Source: Sphingomonas azotifigens NBRC 15497 (GTDB lineage: Bacteria > Pseudomonadota > Alphaproteobacteria > Sphingomonadales > Sphingomonadaceae). Taken from it: a stretch of DNA of 64,000 nucleotides. The position numbers were made by a program, and so were the translations under genes. The notes beneath the pieces were generated by a model that saw only the letters and a list, made by a program, of their open reading frames with translations, did no database searches and was not told where the DNA came from. The stretch spans positions 1 through 64,000 of the forward strand of contig NZ_BCTR01000019.1 in NCBI RefSeq assembly GCF_002091475.1, in the 5' to 3' direction. This document shows, in pieces, positions 36,771 to 45,943 of this stretch (positions within the stretch are counted from its first letter, which is position 1; every line of letters begins with the position of its first letter).

Positions 36771-39398
36771 TCAGCGCGCCGTATGGACCGGCAGATCGAT
36801 CGCGAGCACCGCGCCGCCGTCTTCGGCATTGTCCGCATGGATCGGCGCGCCCATGGCATCCGCGAAGCCCTTGACGATCGCCAGTCCCAACCCGCTGCCG
36901 AGCCGGCGATCGGTACCTGCACCGCGTGCGAAGGTCTCGAACGTCGCCGCGCCGCCGTGCCCCGGAAGACCCGGCCCATGATCGCGGACCGCCAGGCGCA
37001 CCCCATCGGCCGTCCGCTTGCCGAGGATTTCGATCTTGCCGGCGCCGCCATGGATAGCCGCGTTCGTCAGCAGGTTCAGCAGGATGTGATGGAGCAGCCT
37101 CGGATCCGCACGCACCAGCGGGAGGTCCGGCGGCACGCCAAGCACCACGTTGCAATCGGCCAGCACGTCGCGCAGGTCGTGGACGGCGGAGGCGGCGGCG
37201 TCGGTAAGGTCGATCGGCTCGATGCTCAGCGTCACCGCACCGGCATCGATGCGCACCATGTCGATCAAATTATCGAGGAAGCGTCGCAGCCGCACGACTT
37301 CGGCGCGGGCGATGGCGGTTGCGGGCTCGCCGGGATGAATGCGGGCGAGCGTATCCACCGCCGCCGCCACCGAGGTCAGCGGCGTGCGGAGGTCATGGCC
37401 GATCGAGGAGAGCAGCGCCGCGCGCAGCCGGTCCCGCTCGCGCAGCACGGAAACCTCGCGCACGTCCTGCTCCAGCCGCAGCCGCTCGTGCGCCAGCGCT
37501 GCCTGGCCAAGCAGAGTGGAGAGCAGCAGCGCGCGATCGGGGGTGATCGGCTCGCGTCCGTCCTGCGCCGCGAGGCCCAGCACCGCGAGCACGCCCAGGC
37601 TGGTCCGCAGGGGGTGAAACTGCCAGTCGGCGGCGATCAACGTGCCGGTGCCGACTCCGCCGGCCTCACCGCTGCTCCACGCCCATTCGGCGGCGGCATG
37701 GTCGACCGCGCCCATCGGCGGCGCGTCGTCGGGGCAGCTGGCGATCCGTTCCAGCCCGCCCTCCCGGCGGACGAGCAGGATGACCGAGACGCCGAGCAGT
37801 TGAGCGATTTCCTCGCACACCACGCGGCTGGTGCTTTCGGTGTCGGAGGCGCGGGCGAGCGCCTGGCCGAACGCCGCGACCGCGGCATTTTCCTGCGCGC
37901 TCCGGGTGCCCAGCGTCGCGCGGGCGCGCAGCCGTGCGGTGAGGTTGGCGGTGAACAGCGCGATCGCTTCCAGCACGCAGAAGGTCAGCACGCTCTGGGG
38001 ATCGCCGATGGTGAAGGTGTAGAGCGGCGGCAGGAAAAAGAAATTATAGGCGAGGCCTGCCATTGCCGCTGCCGACACGCCGGGGCCGAAGCCGAAGCGG
38101 AAGGCGATCACGATCACCGGCAGCAGGAACAGCAGGTCGGTCCCGCCGGCGCCGATCAGCGGCAGCGTGGCGCGTCCAAGCAGCACGGTGAGCGCCACGG
38201 CGAGCGCGCCGACCAGATGCTCCTGCCAGCGACCAAATGCCGGCAGGGGGGGACGACGCGCTTCCCTCGCCTGCGTGGGCGCCGCCGGCAGGACGTGCAC
38301 CGCCACCCCCTCACTGGCGCGCAGCATCGATTCGACCACCGAGCCGTGGCGCAGCTCGAACCACCAGCTGCGGCGCGAGCGGCCGAGCACCAGCTGGGTG
38401 GCGCGCATGCCGGTCAGGTGGGTGCGCAGGCCGTCGATCACCGTGGCGGCGGGAACCGTGGCGACCGTGGCGCCGAGGCTGCTCGCCAGCTGTAGCGTCT
38501 CGGCCACGCGGCGGCGTTGCTCGGCGCGGAAGCGCGCGGCGCGCGGCGTTTCGATGAACACCACCTGCCACGATGCCTTGAGCGCATCGGCAAGCCGCTT
38601 GCCGGCGCGCACCAGCCCGTCGCCGCCGGGCAGTTCGCTGACCGCGACCAGCACGCGTTCACCGGCTGCAAAGGTGCCGGGCACGGCCATCGCGTCGAGA
38701 TGGTCGAGCATTGCCCGGTCGACGCTGAGCGCGGCGCGGCGCAGCGCCATTTCGCGAAGCGCGGAGAGATTGGCCTTGGAGAAGAAATGGGCAAGCGCGC
38801 GGCTCGCCTCGGCGGGCACATAGACCTTGCCCTCCTTCAGCCGGTCGATCAGCTCGTCGGGCGGCAGGTCGACCAGCTCGATCTCGGCATCGTCGAAGAT
38901 CGCGTCCGGCACGGTTTCGCGCACCCGTACCCGGGTGACGCTCGCCACCACGTCGTTGAGGCTCTCGACATGCTGGACGTTGAGCGTGGTGTAGACGTGG
39001 ATGCCCGCGTCGCGCAGCTCCTCCACATCCTGCCAGCGCTTGGGATGGCGGCAGCCGGGGGCGTTGGTGTGGGCGAGTTCGTCGACCAGCACCAGCGCCG
39101 GGCGGCGGGCGAGGATCGCGTCGAGGTCCATCTCCTCCAGCCGGTGGCTCTGATGCTCCACCGCCTTGCGGGGCAGCACCTCGAACGGCGCGACCAGCGC
39201 CTCGGTTTCCGCGCGGCCATGCGTCTCGACCACGCCGATGACGACGTCCTTCCCGTCGCGGAGCCGCTCGGCGCCCTCGCGCAGCATCTCGAAAGTCTTG
39301 CCGACGCCGGGGGCGGCGCCGAGGAAGATCTTCAGCCGCCCGCGCGCCTCGCGCCGGGCTTCGCGCAGCAGCGCATCGGGATTGGGGCGGTCGTTCAA
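36771..39398 (-). CDS. kdpD: Osmosensitive K+ channel sensor histidine kinase KdpD
   Basis: 875 residues with the full KdpD layout. The N-terminal KdpD domain (about 18-225) has the Walker A GAAPGVGKT and LVLVDELAHTNAPGCRHPKR. A universal-stress-like domain (about 245-370) and four membrane helices (about 395-500) follow, then a GAF-like region, HisKA (SSIGHDLRTPLTSVA) and HATPase (NLLTNAAIHGG, GSGLGLAIVKGF). It senses low K+ and phosphorylates KdpE. Unlike E. coli, where kdpD and kdpE are adjacent, kdpD is here divergent from the kdpFABC genes, while kdpE is the last gene of that operon about 6 kb away. Confidence 0.96.
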   Translation of the reverse strand: MNDRPNPDALLREARREARGRLKIFLGAAPGVGKTFEMLREGAERLRDGKDVVIGVVETHGRAETEALVAPFEVLPRKAVEHQSHRLEEMDLDAILARRPALVLVDELAHTNAPGCRHPKRWQDVEELRDAGIHVYTTLNVQHVESLNDVVASVTRVRVRETVPDAIFDDAEIELVDLPPDELIDRLKEGKVYVPAEASRALAHFFSKANLSALREMALRRAALSVDRAMLDHLDAMAVPGTFAAGERVLVAVSELPGGDGLVRAGKRLADALKASWQVVFIETPRAARFRAEQRRRVAETLQLASSLGATVATVPAATVIDGLRTHLTGMRATQLVLGRSRRSWWFELRHGSVVESMLRASEGVAVHVLPAAPTQAREARRPPLPAFGRWQEHLVGALAVALTVLLGRATLPLIGAGGTDLLFLLPVIVIAFRFGFGPGVSAAAMAGLAYNFFFLPPLYTFTIGDPQSVLTFCVLEAIALFTANLTARLRARATLGTRSAQENAAVAAFGQALARASDTESTSRVVCEEIAQLLGVSVILLVRREGGLERIASCPDDAPPMGAVDHAAAEWAWSSGEAGGVGTGTLIAADWQFHPLRTSLGVLAVLGLAAQDGREPITPDRALLLSTLLGQAALAHERLRLEQDVREVSVLRERDRLRAALLSSIGHDLRTPLTSVAAAVDTLARIHPGEPATAIARAEVVRLRRFLDNLIDMVRIDAGAVTLSIEPIDLTDAAASAVHDLRDVLADCNVVLGVPPDLPLVRADPRLLHHILLNLLTNAAIHGGAGKIEILGKRTADGVRLAVRDHGPGLPGHGGAATFETFARGAGTDRRLGSGLGLAIVKGFADAMGAPIHADNAEDGGAVLAIDLPVHTAR

Positions 39399-39786
39399 CG
39401 GGCGCGCCTCTCGCGGGTTGCGTTTTCCGAATAGCTTGGAGTGCGGGCACTGACCTCCAAGCCGTCATCCCCGCGAAGGCGGGGATCCATTGGCGCTGGT
39501 GCCGCGGTTCGTGCCCCCAGCGCACAGGGCAATGGATTCCCACCTTCGCGGGAATGACGGTGGTGTGTGGCAGGCGCCGTCCCGCAATCCATCAGCGATT
39601 ACCCTGTTCAAAGCCGAGAAGCGCCTTCGATACGCCGAACCTGCGGCCGAACGCCACGCCCCACCGCCCGACTATATGGAATCTTAATGCCCGCGCCCGG
39701 CTTTCGCCGTCGAAGCTTAACGGCCGGCGGACCTAGATCGCGCCCAAGCCGCCACCCGGCGGTGCCATAGCCAAGGGCCACAACCC
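39399..39786. other. Divergent kdpD / kdp operon intergenic region
   Basis: 388 bases without a gene. It holds an inverted pair of a palindromic repeat (39462-39560). The remainder (about 39565-39786) must carry the kdp promoter and KdpE site, and includes an AT-richer segment, CTATATGGAATCTTAATG, near 39673. I could not assign promoter hexamers with confidence. Confidence 0.5.
39462..39560. repeat. Inverted pair of a REP-like intergenic palindrome
   Basis: Two 31-base arms (39462-39492 and 39530-39560) are reverse complements at 28 of 31 positions. Each arm contains the CGTCAT-CCCGCGAAGG core known as a dispersed intergenic repeat in many alphaproteobacteria. About 37 bases separate them. 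Transcribed, they would form a long stem-loop upstream of both kdpD and the kdp operon. Confidence 0.75.
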
Positions 39787-39870
39787 ATGTCCGACATTCT
39801 CTGGCTCGCCGCGCTCGGCGGGCTTTTCCTGCTGACGCTGGCCTTCGTCCAGCTGTGCGTGAAGGCCTGA
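39787..39870 (+). CDS. 27-residue membrane peptide at the head of the kdp operon
   Basis: The ORF reads MSDILWLAALGGLFLLTLAF and then VQLCVKA, a single hydrophobic helix. It ends 4 bases before kdpF. Small membrane ORFs at this position occur in other alphaproteobacterial kdp operons. It may be a second KdpF-like lipid-like stabiliser of the KdpFABC complex or a leader peptide; the ribosome site is weak. Confidence 0.55.
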   Translation: MSDILWLAALGGLFLLTLAFVQLCVKA

Positions 39871-39874
39871 TCCC

Positions 39875-39964
39875 ATGGGCCTCCACCTGATGCTCGCCGG
39901 CGCGACCGCACTCGCGCTGCTCGTCTACCTCGTCGCCGTCCTGCTGCGGCCCGAGCGTTTCTGA
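39875..39964 (+). CDS. kdpF: K+-transporting ATPase subunit F
   Basis: 29 residues: [20 protein letters not shown], then AVLLRPERF. The single helix and the C-terminal LLRPERF are characteristic of KdpF, which stabilises the KdpFABC complex in the membrane. It lies 10 bases before kdpA. Confidence 0.9.
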   Translation: MGLHLMLAGATALALLVYLVAVLLRPERF

Positions 39965-39974
39965 GGAGGGCCGC

Positions 39975-41678
39975 ATGACACTCCAAGGCTGGGGCTTCAT
40001 CGCCCTGTTCGTCGCCATCCTGGCGGCCGCCGCCAAGCCGATGGGCCTGTGGCTCTTCGCGCTCTACGAAGGTCGCCGCACCCCGCTCCATCGCGTGCTC
40101 GGCCCTGTCGAGCGCGGCATCTACCGCATCGGCGGCATCGACCCGAACGCCGAGCAGGGCTGGCGCGCCTATGCGCTGCACCTGATCCTGTTCAACCTCG
40201 CGCTCGCGCTGCTCACCTATGCGGTGCTCCGCCTCCAGGCGGTGCTGCCATGGAACCCGCGCGGGCTGGCCGGCATGGGCGCGGACGGTGCGTTCAACAC
40301 CGCGATCAGCTTTGCGACCAATACCAACTGGCAGGGCTATGCGGGCGAATCGACGCTTTCCAACCTGTCGCAGGCGCTCGGGCTGACGCTCCACAACTTC
40401 ACCTCGGCAGCGACCGGCATCGCGATTGCCTTCGCGCTGTTCCGCGGGTTCGCGCGGAAGGAAGCGCGCGGGATCGGCAATTTCTGGGCCGACTTCACCC
40501 GCGTGACGCTCTACCTGCTGATCCCGGCCTGCCTCGTTTATGCGCTGTTCCTGATCGCGTGCGGCGTGCCGCAGACGCTGGCCAGCAGCGTCGACGCGAC
40601 CACGCTGGAAGGTGCGCGCCAGACGATCGTGCTGGGCCCGGTTGCCAGCCAGGAAGCGATCAAGATGTTCGGCACCAATGGTGGCGGCTTCTTCAACGCC
40701 AACTCGGCGCACCCCTTCGAGAACCCGACCGCGCTCTCCAACTTCGTGCAGATGCTGTCGATCTTCGTCGTCGGTGTCGGCCTCACCTGGACCTTCGGCA
40801 AAGCCGTTGGCGACACCCGCCAGGGCTGGGCAATCCTCGCCGCGATGGCGGTGCTGTTCCTCGGCGGCGTCGCGGTGACCTATGCGGCGGAGTCCGCCGG
40901 CAACCCGGCGCTCCACGCGATCCATGTCGCCGGTGCGAATATGGAGGGCAAGGAAACCCGCTTCGGCATCGTCGGCAGTTCGCTGTTCGCGGTGGTCACC
41001 ACGGCAGCCTCGTGCGGCGCGGTCAATGCGATGCATGACAGCTTCACGGCGCTCGGTGGGTTGATCCCGCTGTTCAACATCCAGCTCGGCGAGATTGTCG
41101 TCGGCGGCGTCGGCGCGGGCGTCTACGGCTTCCTGCTGTTCGCGATCCTGTCGGTGTTCGTCGCCGGGCTGATGGTGGGCCGCACCCCCGAATATGTCGG
41201 CAAGAAGATCGAGGCGCGCGAAGTGAAGCTGGCAGTGCTCGCCATCGCCATCCTGCCGCTCTGCATCCTGGGCGGCGCGGCGCTGGCCTCGGTGCTGCCG
41301 GCCGGGCTGGCGGGCATCGCCAACAACGGCCCGCACGGCTTCTCGGAGATCCTGTACGCCTTCACCTCCGCGACCGGCAACAACGGCTCGGCCTTTGCGG
41401 GTCTCTCGGCGAACACGCCCTTCTACAACGCCATGCTCGGCATCGCGATGTGGCTCGGCCGCTTCTTCGTGATCGTGCCGGTACTGGCGATCGCCGGCAG
41501 CCTCGCCGCCAAGAAGCACGCAGCCGGCGGCGTCGGCGCCTTCCCGACCACGGGGCCGCTGTGGGTGGGGCTGCTCGTCGGCATCATCCTGATCCTGGGC
41601 GGGCTCACCTTCCTGCCGAGCCTGGCGCTGGGGCCGATCGCCGATCACGTCACCCTGCTCCGCGGCCAGCTCTTCTGA
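39975..41678 (+). CDS. kdpA: K+-transporting ATPase subunit A
   Basis: 567 residues. The K+-translocating, channel-like subunit with ten membrane helices and selectivity-filter loops. Visible are [49 protein letters not shown] [16 protein letters not shown] and [17 protein letters not shown], the four P-loop regions of KdpA. GAGGAGG precedes the ATG. It is in an operon with kdpF upstream and kdpB 12 bases downstream. Confidence 0.97.
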   Translation: MTLQGWGFIALFVAILAAAAKPMGLWLFALYEGRRTPLHRVLGPVERGIYRIGGIDPNAEQGWRAYALHLILFNLALALLTYAVLRLQAVLPWNPRGLAGMGADGAFNTAISFATNTNWQGYAGESTLSNLSQALGLTLHNFTSAATGIAIAFALFRGFARKEARGIGNFWADFTRVTLYLLIPACLVYALFLIACGVPQTLASSVDATTLEGARQTIVLGPVASQEAIKMFGTNGGGFFNANSAHPFENPTALSNFVQMLSIFVVGVGLTWTFGKAVGDTRQGWAILAAMAVLFLGGVAVTYAAESAGNPALHAIHVAGANMEGKETRFGIVGSSLFAVVTTAASCGAVNAMHDSFTALGGLIPLFNIQLGEIVVGGVGAGVYGFLLFAILSVFVAGLMVGRTPEYVGKKIEAREVKLAVLAIAILPLCILGGAALASVLPAGLAGIANNGPHGFSEILYAFTSATGNNGSAFAGLSANTPFYNAMLGIAMWLGRFFVIVPVLAIAGSLAAKKHAAGGVGAFPTTGPLWVGLLVGIILILGGLTFLPSLALGPIADHVTLLRGQLF

Positions 41679-41690
41679 GGACGACAAGCA

Positions 41691-43709
41691 ATGTCTGCAC
41701 CCAAGTCCATCTTTGCGGCCGAGCTGATCGGCCCGGCCATCGGGGACGCGTTCCGCAAGCTCGATCCGCGCGAGCTGATCCGCAACCCCATCCTGTTCAC
41801 CACCGCGGTGGCGGCGCTCCTGCTCACCGTCCTGCTGGCACTCGGCGGTGAGCCGCTGCCGGTCGGGTTCCAGGTCCAGCTGATCGTCTGGCTGTGGCTC
41901 ACCGTGCTGTTCGGCACCTTCGCCGAAGCCTTGGCCGAGGGCCGGGGCCGTGCCCAGGCGGCGTCGCTGCGTGCCACCAAGTCCGAGCTGGAGGCCAAGA
42001 AGCTCACCGGCGTCGGCGAAACCTGGCGCAAGGTCGAGGCGCACCTCCTCCAGCGCGACGACCTCGTGCTGGTCGAGACCGGTGACCTGATCCCGGCCGA
42101 CGGCGAAGTCGTCGAGGGCGTCGCCTCGGTCAACGAGGCCGCGATCACCGGCGAAAGCGCGCCGGTGATCCGCGAGGCGGGCGGTGACCGTTCGGCCGTG
42201 ACCGCCGGCACCCGCGTCATCTCGGACAAGATCATCCTTCGCGTCACCCAGGATCCCGGCAAGGGCTTCCTCGACCGCATGATCGCGCTGGTCGAAGGCG
42301 CCGAGCGCCAGAAGACGCCGAACGAGATCGCGCTGACCATCCTGCTCGTCGGCCTGACGATCATCTTCCTGATCGCGGTGGGCACGATCCCGGCCTTCGC
42401 CACCTATGCCGGCGGGGCGATCCCGGTGGCGGTGCTGGCCGCGCTGCTGATCACGCTGATCCCGACGACGATCGCGGCTTTGCTTTCCGCGATCGGCATC
42501 GCGGGCATGGACCGGCTGGTGCGCTTCAACGTGCTCGCCAAGTCCGGCCGCGCGGTGGAAGCTGCAGGCGACGTCGACGTGCTGCTGCTCGACAAGACCG
42601 GCACCATCACCATCGGCGACCGCCAGGCGAGCGCCTTCCACCCGCTGACCGGCGTCGAAGAACGCACGCTGGCCGAAGCGGCGCTCACCGCCAGCCTCGC
42701 CGACGAGACGCCCGAGGGCCGCTCGATCGTGACGCTGGGCCGCGAGAAGTTCGCCTTCGACGCCAAGCTCGATGCCGATGCCGAAGTGATCCCCTTCACC
42801 GCGCAGACCCGCAGCTCGGGCGTGCGCCAGGGCGACACGGTGATCCTGAAGGGCGCGGTCGACTCGATCCTCAAGATGGATCCGGACGCCGCCGGCGCTG
42901 CCGAGCTCAAGCGCATTACCGACGGCATCGCGCGTGGCGGCATGACCCCGCTGGCGGTGGTTCGCAACGGCCGCCTGCTCGGCGCGGTGGCGCTGAAGGA
43001 CGTGGTCAAGGCAGGGGTGCGCGAACGCTTCGCCGAGCTGCGCCGGATGGGCATCCGCACGGTGATGATCACCGGCGACAACCCGCTCACCGCCGCCGCC
43101 ATTGCGGCCGAGGCGGGCGTTGACGACTTCCTTGCGGAGGCCACGCCGGAGGACAAGCTCGCGCTGATCCGCCAGGAACAGCAGGGCGGCAAGCTCGTCG
43201 CGATGTGCGGCGACGGTACCAACGACGCGCCGGCGCTGGCCCAAGCGGACGTCGGCGTGGCGATGAACACCGGCACCCAGGCGGCGCGCGAGGCGGGCAA
43301 CATGGTCGATCTCGACAGCGATCCGACCAAGCTCATCGAGATCGTGGGCCTCGGCAAGCAGCTGCTGATGACGCGCGGCGCGCTGACCACCTTCTCGATC
43401 GCCAACGACGTCGCGAAGTATTTCGCGATCATCCCGGCGATGTTCGTCGCGCTCTATCCCGGCCTCGGCGTGCTCAACGTCATGGGCCTGTCGAGCCCGA
43501 CCAGCGCGATCCTGTCGGCGGTGATCTTCAACGCGATCATCATCCCGTTCCTGGTGCCGCTGGCGCTCAAGGGCGTGACCTACAAGCCGATGGGCGCCGG
43601 CCAGCTGCTCGCCCGCAACCTTGCCATCTACGGCCTGGGCGGCCTGGTCGCGCCGTTCATCGGCATCAAGCTCATCGATCTGGCCGTTGCCGGCCTTCAC
43701 CTCGCCTGA
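41691..43709 (+). CDS. kdpB: K+-transporting P-type ATPase subunit B
   Basis: 672 residues. The catalytic P-type ATPase that powers KdpA. The phosphorylation motif is [16 protein letters not shown], with the actuator loop [10 protein letters not shown], the nucleotide domain [13 protein letters not shown], and the hinge [21 protein letters not shown]. Length and motifs are normal. In most kdp operons kdpC follows at once; here a beta-barrel gene intervenes. Confidence 0.98.
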   Translation: MSAPKSIFAAELIGPAIGDAFRKLDPRELIRNPILFTTAVAALLLTVLLALGGEPLPVGFQVQLIVWLWLTVLFGTFAEALAEGRGRAQAASLRATKSELEAKKLTGVGETWRKVEAHLLQRDDLVLVETGDLIPADGEVVEGVASVNEAAITGESAPVIREAGGDRSAVTAGTRVISDKIILRVTQDPGKGFLDRMIALVEGAERQKTPNEIALTILLVGLTIIFLIAVGTIPAFATYAGGAIPVAVLAALLITLIPTTIAALLSAIGIAGMDRLVRFNVLAKSGRAVEAAGDVDVLLLDKTGTITIGDRQASAFHPLTGVEERTLAEAALTASLADETPEGRSIVTLGREKFAFDAKLDADAEVIPFTAQTRSSGVRQGDTVILKGAVDSILKMDPDAAGAAELKRITDGIARGGMTPLAVVRNGRLLGAVALKDVVKAGVRERFAELRRMGIRTVMITGDNPLTAAAIAAEAGVDDFLAEATPEDKLALIRQEQQGGKLVAMCGDGTNDAPALAQADVGVAMNTGTQAAREAGNMVDLDSDPTKLIEIVGLGKQLLMTRGALTTFSIANDVAKYFAIIPAMFVALYPGLGVLNVMGLSSPTSAILSAVIFNAIIIPFLVPLALKGVTYKPMGAGQLLARNLAIYGLGGLVAPFIGIKLIDLAVAGLHLA

Positions 43710-43723
43710 GGATTTGAACCAAC

Positions 43724-44551
43724 ATGTTCCGTACGTTTCTTTCGTTCGCGTCGCTCACCGTCGTTGCCGTTCCGGCCTTCGCGCAGGACAGCGTGCCTGC
43801 CGCCCCGGCGGCCGCCGCACCGGCAGCGCCCGCGCTGTGCACCGACCGCCCGACCAAGTCGAACTTCGCCTGCACCGTGCCGCAAGGCATGGTGCAGCTC
43901 GAGACCGATCTCGGCAACTGGACCCGCACCGATGCCGGCGACACCCGCGTCGACACGATCCTCTACACCAATCCGACGCTCAAATATGGCCTGACCGGCT
44001 CGACCGACATCGAGGCGAACATCGCGCCCTATGAAACCGTCCGCACCCGCACCGCGCAAGGCACGCAGACGCTCCACGGCGTCGGCGACCTTACGCTGCG
44101 GCTGAAGCAGCGGCTCACCGACCCGTCGGGCCATGTGCAGATCGCGCTGCTGCCCTTCGTGAAGATCCCCACGGCGAAGACGGGCATCGGCAATGGCGAG
44201 ACCGAGGGCGGCGTCGCCGTGCCGATCAACGTCGCACTGCCCAAGGGCTTCACGCTCACCTTCGGCCCCGAGGGCGACGTGCTCGCCGACAGCGACGGCC
44301 ATGGCCATCATGCGCAGCTGGTCGGCACGGTGAACGTGGTGAAGGCGGTGACGTCCAAATTCTCGCTGATCGGCGAATTCTGGGCAGCGCGCAATTTCGA
44401 CCCTGCGGCCTATGTCACCCAGACCTCTGCCGATGTCGCCGCCAGCTATCTGCTGCGCCCGACGCTGCAGCTCGATCTCGGCGCCAATTTCGGCCTGAAC
44501 CAGGCCACCCCCGATGCCCAGGTCTATCTGGGCGTTTCCACCCGTTTCTGA
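43724..44551 (+). CDS. Outer-membrane transporter-like protein inside the kdp operon
   Basis: About 275 residues. A signal peptide (MFRTFLSFASLTVVAVPAFA) and a Pro/Ala spacer precede a beta-barrel region: VQLETDLGNWTRTDAG, LKYGLTGSTDIEANIAPYE, HGVGDLTLRLKQRL, and a final QVYLGVSTRF ending in Phe. It resembles the MetA-pathway-of-phenol/transporter barrel family. It starts 14 bases after kdpB and ends 13 bases before kdpC, so it is co-transcribed. A porin-like channel induced under K+ limitation is a plausible role, but this is inference. Confidence 0.82.
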   Translation: MFRTFLSFASLTVVAVPAFAQDSVPAAPAAAAPAAPALCTDRPTKSNFACTVPQGMVQLETDLGNWTRTDAGDTRVDTILYTNPTLKYGLTGSTDIEANIAPYETVRTRTAQGTQTLHGVGDLTLRLKQRLTDPSGHVQIALLPFVKIPTAKTGIGNGETEGGVAVPINVALPKGFTLTFGPEGDVLADSDGHGHHAQLVGTVNVVKAVTSKFSLIGEFWAARNFDPAAYVTQTSADVAASYLLRPTLQLDLGANFGLNQATPDAQVYLGVSTRF

Positions 44552-44564
44552 GGAGGATATCGCC

Positions 44565-45137
44565 ATGCGTTCCGATCTCGTTTCCGGCCTCCGTCCCACG
44601 CTCCTGTTCACCCTGATCTTCGCGGCGCTGCTGGGGATCGTCTATCCGCTGATGGTGACCGGCGCCGGGCAGCTGTTCTTCCCGGCTCAGGCCAATGGCT
44701 CGCTGGTGCGCGACGATGCGGGCAAGCTGCGCGGCTCGATGCTGCTGGGCCAGAGCTTTGCCGGGCCTCGCTATTTCCAGGGGCGGCCCTCGGCGGCGGG
44801 CAATGGCTATGACCCGCTGGCCTCGAGCGGCTCCAACCTGGGGCCGGCCTCGAAGAAGCTGGTCGACCGGGTGACCGCCGACCAGAAGCGCCTGGGTGCC
44901 GATGCCCCGGCCGACCTGCTCCAGGCATCGGGTTCGGGCCTCGACCCCGAGATCAGCCCGGAAGCGGCGCGCTTCCAGGTGGCGCGCGTCGCCAAGGCGC
45001 GGGGCATCGCGGCCGATCGCGTCGCGCAGCTGGTCGAGGCGAATGTGCAGGGGCCGCTGCTCGGGCTGATCGGCGAGCCACGGGTCAACGTGCTCGCGCT
45101 CAATCTCGCGCTCGACCGGCAGGGCGGCGCTCGCTAA
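44565..45137 (+). CDS. kdpC: K+-transporting ATPase subunit C
   Basis: 190 residues. One N-terminal helix (LRPTLLFTLIFAALLGIVYPLMV), then the periplasmic domain with GSMLLGQSF, YFQGRPSAAGNGYDP, SGSNLGP and SGSGLDPEISPEAA, all KdpC signatures. KdpC stabilises ATP binding by KdpB. AGGAGG precedes the ATG. kdpE starts 8 bases after the stop. Confidence 0.96.
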   Translation: MRSDLVSGLRPTLLFTLIFAALLGIVYPLMVTGAGQLFFPAQANGSLVRDDAGKLRGSMLLGQSFAGPRYFQGRPSAAGNGYDPLASSGSNLGPASKKLVDRVTADQKRLGADAPADLLQASGSGLDPEISPEAARFQVARVAKARGIAADRVAQLVEANVQGPLLGLIGEPRVNVLALNLALDRQGGAR

Positions 45138-45145
45138 GCCAAGTC

Positions 45146-45844
45146 ATGGCGAGCGCAACCAAGGTCCTGATCGTCGAGGACGACAGCCATATCCGGCGGC
45201 TGCTGCGCGGGGCCCTCACCCGCGCAGAGCACCAGGTGATCGAGGCGGCGACGGCACGCGAGGCCATCGCCGCCTTCGGCATCGACAAGCCCGATGCCGT
45301 GCTGCTCGACCTCGGCCTCCCCGATCGCGACGGCATCGAGCTGATCCAGCAGGCCAAGGCGGGCGGGGCGGCGGTGATCGTCGTCTCGGCGCGCACCGAG
45401 ACCAGCGAGAAAGTCGCGGCGCTCGATCTCGGCGCCGACGATTACTGCATCAAGCCGTTCGATACCGAGGAACTGCTCGCCCGCCTGCGCACCGCGCTCC
45501 GCCACCGCCTTGCGGGTTCGGCCGAGCGTGAGCAGGTCGTCGCGGGTGTGGTGGAGATCGATCTCCTCCACCGCCGCGTCCGTCGCGACGGCGTGCCGGT
45601 GCATCTTGCGCCCAAGGAATATGGCGTGCTGGCGATCCTGGCGGCGCATCCGGACCGGGTGATCGCCCATGGCCAGCTGTTGCGCGACGTGTGGGGCCCT
45701 GCGCATGTCCAGCAGCTCGATTATCTCCGCATCGTGGTGCGCAACCTCCGGCAGAAGCTGGAGGCGGATCCCGCCCGCCCGCAGTTGATCGTCAACGAAC
45801 CCGGCGTGGGGTATCGGCTGATCGCGGCCGAGAGCGGACGCTAG
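45146..45844 (+). CDS. kdpE: Response regulator KdpE
   Basis: 232 residues. The receiver domain has VLIVEDDSHIRRLL, the phospho-Asp in DAVLLDLGLPDRDG and the lysine in DDYCIKPFDTEELLAR. The winged helix (HLAPKEYGVLAILAAHPDRV, YLRIVVRNLRQKLE) fits OmpR-family KdpE. It activates kdp transcription on phosphorylation by KdpD. Being last in the operon makes its expression auto-amplifying. Confidence 0.95.
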   Translation: MASATKVLIVEDDSHIRRLLRGALTRAEHQVIEAATAREAIAAFGIDKPDAVLLDLGLPDRDGIELIQQAKAGGAAVIVVSARTETSEKVAALDLGADDYCIKPFDTEELLARLRTALRHRLAGSAEREQVVAGVVEIDLLHRRVRRDGVPVHLAPKEYGVLAILAAHPDRVIAHGQLLRDVWGPAHVQQLDYLRIVVRNLRQKLEADPARPQLIVNEPGVGYRLIAAESGR

Positions 45845-45906
45845 GAGAGGGCGCGCGCGAGGGGAGGGGGCCAGGCCCGGGACCGCAGTCCGTGGATGGC
45901 AGCTGA

Positions 45907-45932
45907 CCCGGTGCGGCGGCACCCGCACCGGG
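45907..45932. terminator. Hairpin between kdpE and the convergent AAA+ gene
   Basis: A perfect 10-bp stem (CCCGGTGCGG with CCGCACCGGG) around a 6-base loop, 63 bases after the kdpE stop and 12 before the end of the opposing gene. No T tract follows, so it is a weak candidate for a bidirectional terminator. Confidence 0.45.
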
Positions 45933-45943
45933 GCTAGCCGGCA

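Noticed and set aside
39462..39560. CRISPR array or insertion-sequence ends
   Set aside because: Only two inverted, not direct, repeat copies; no spacer series, no transposase and no target duplication.
39717..43700. Very long open frame (over 1300 codons) on the minus strand opposite kdpA and kdpB
   Set aside because: It is a high-GC shadow of kdpA and kdpB, rich in Arg, Gln and His, with no domain pattern; the plus-strand genes have all catalytic motifs.
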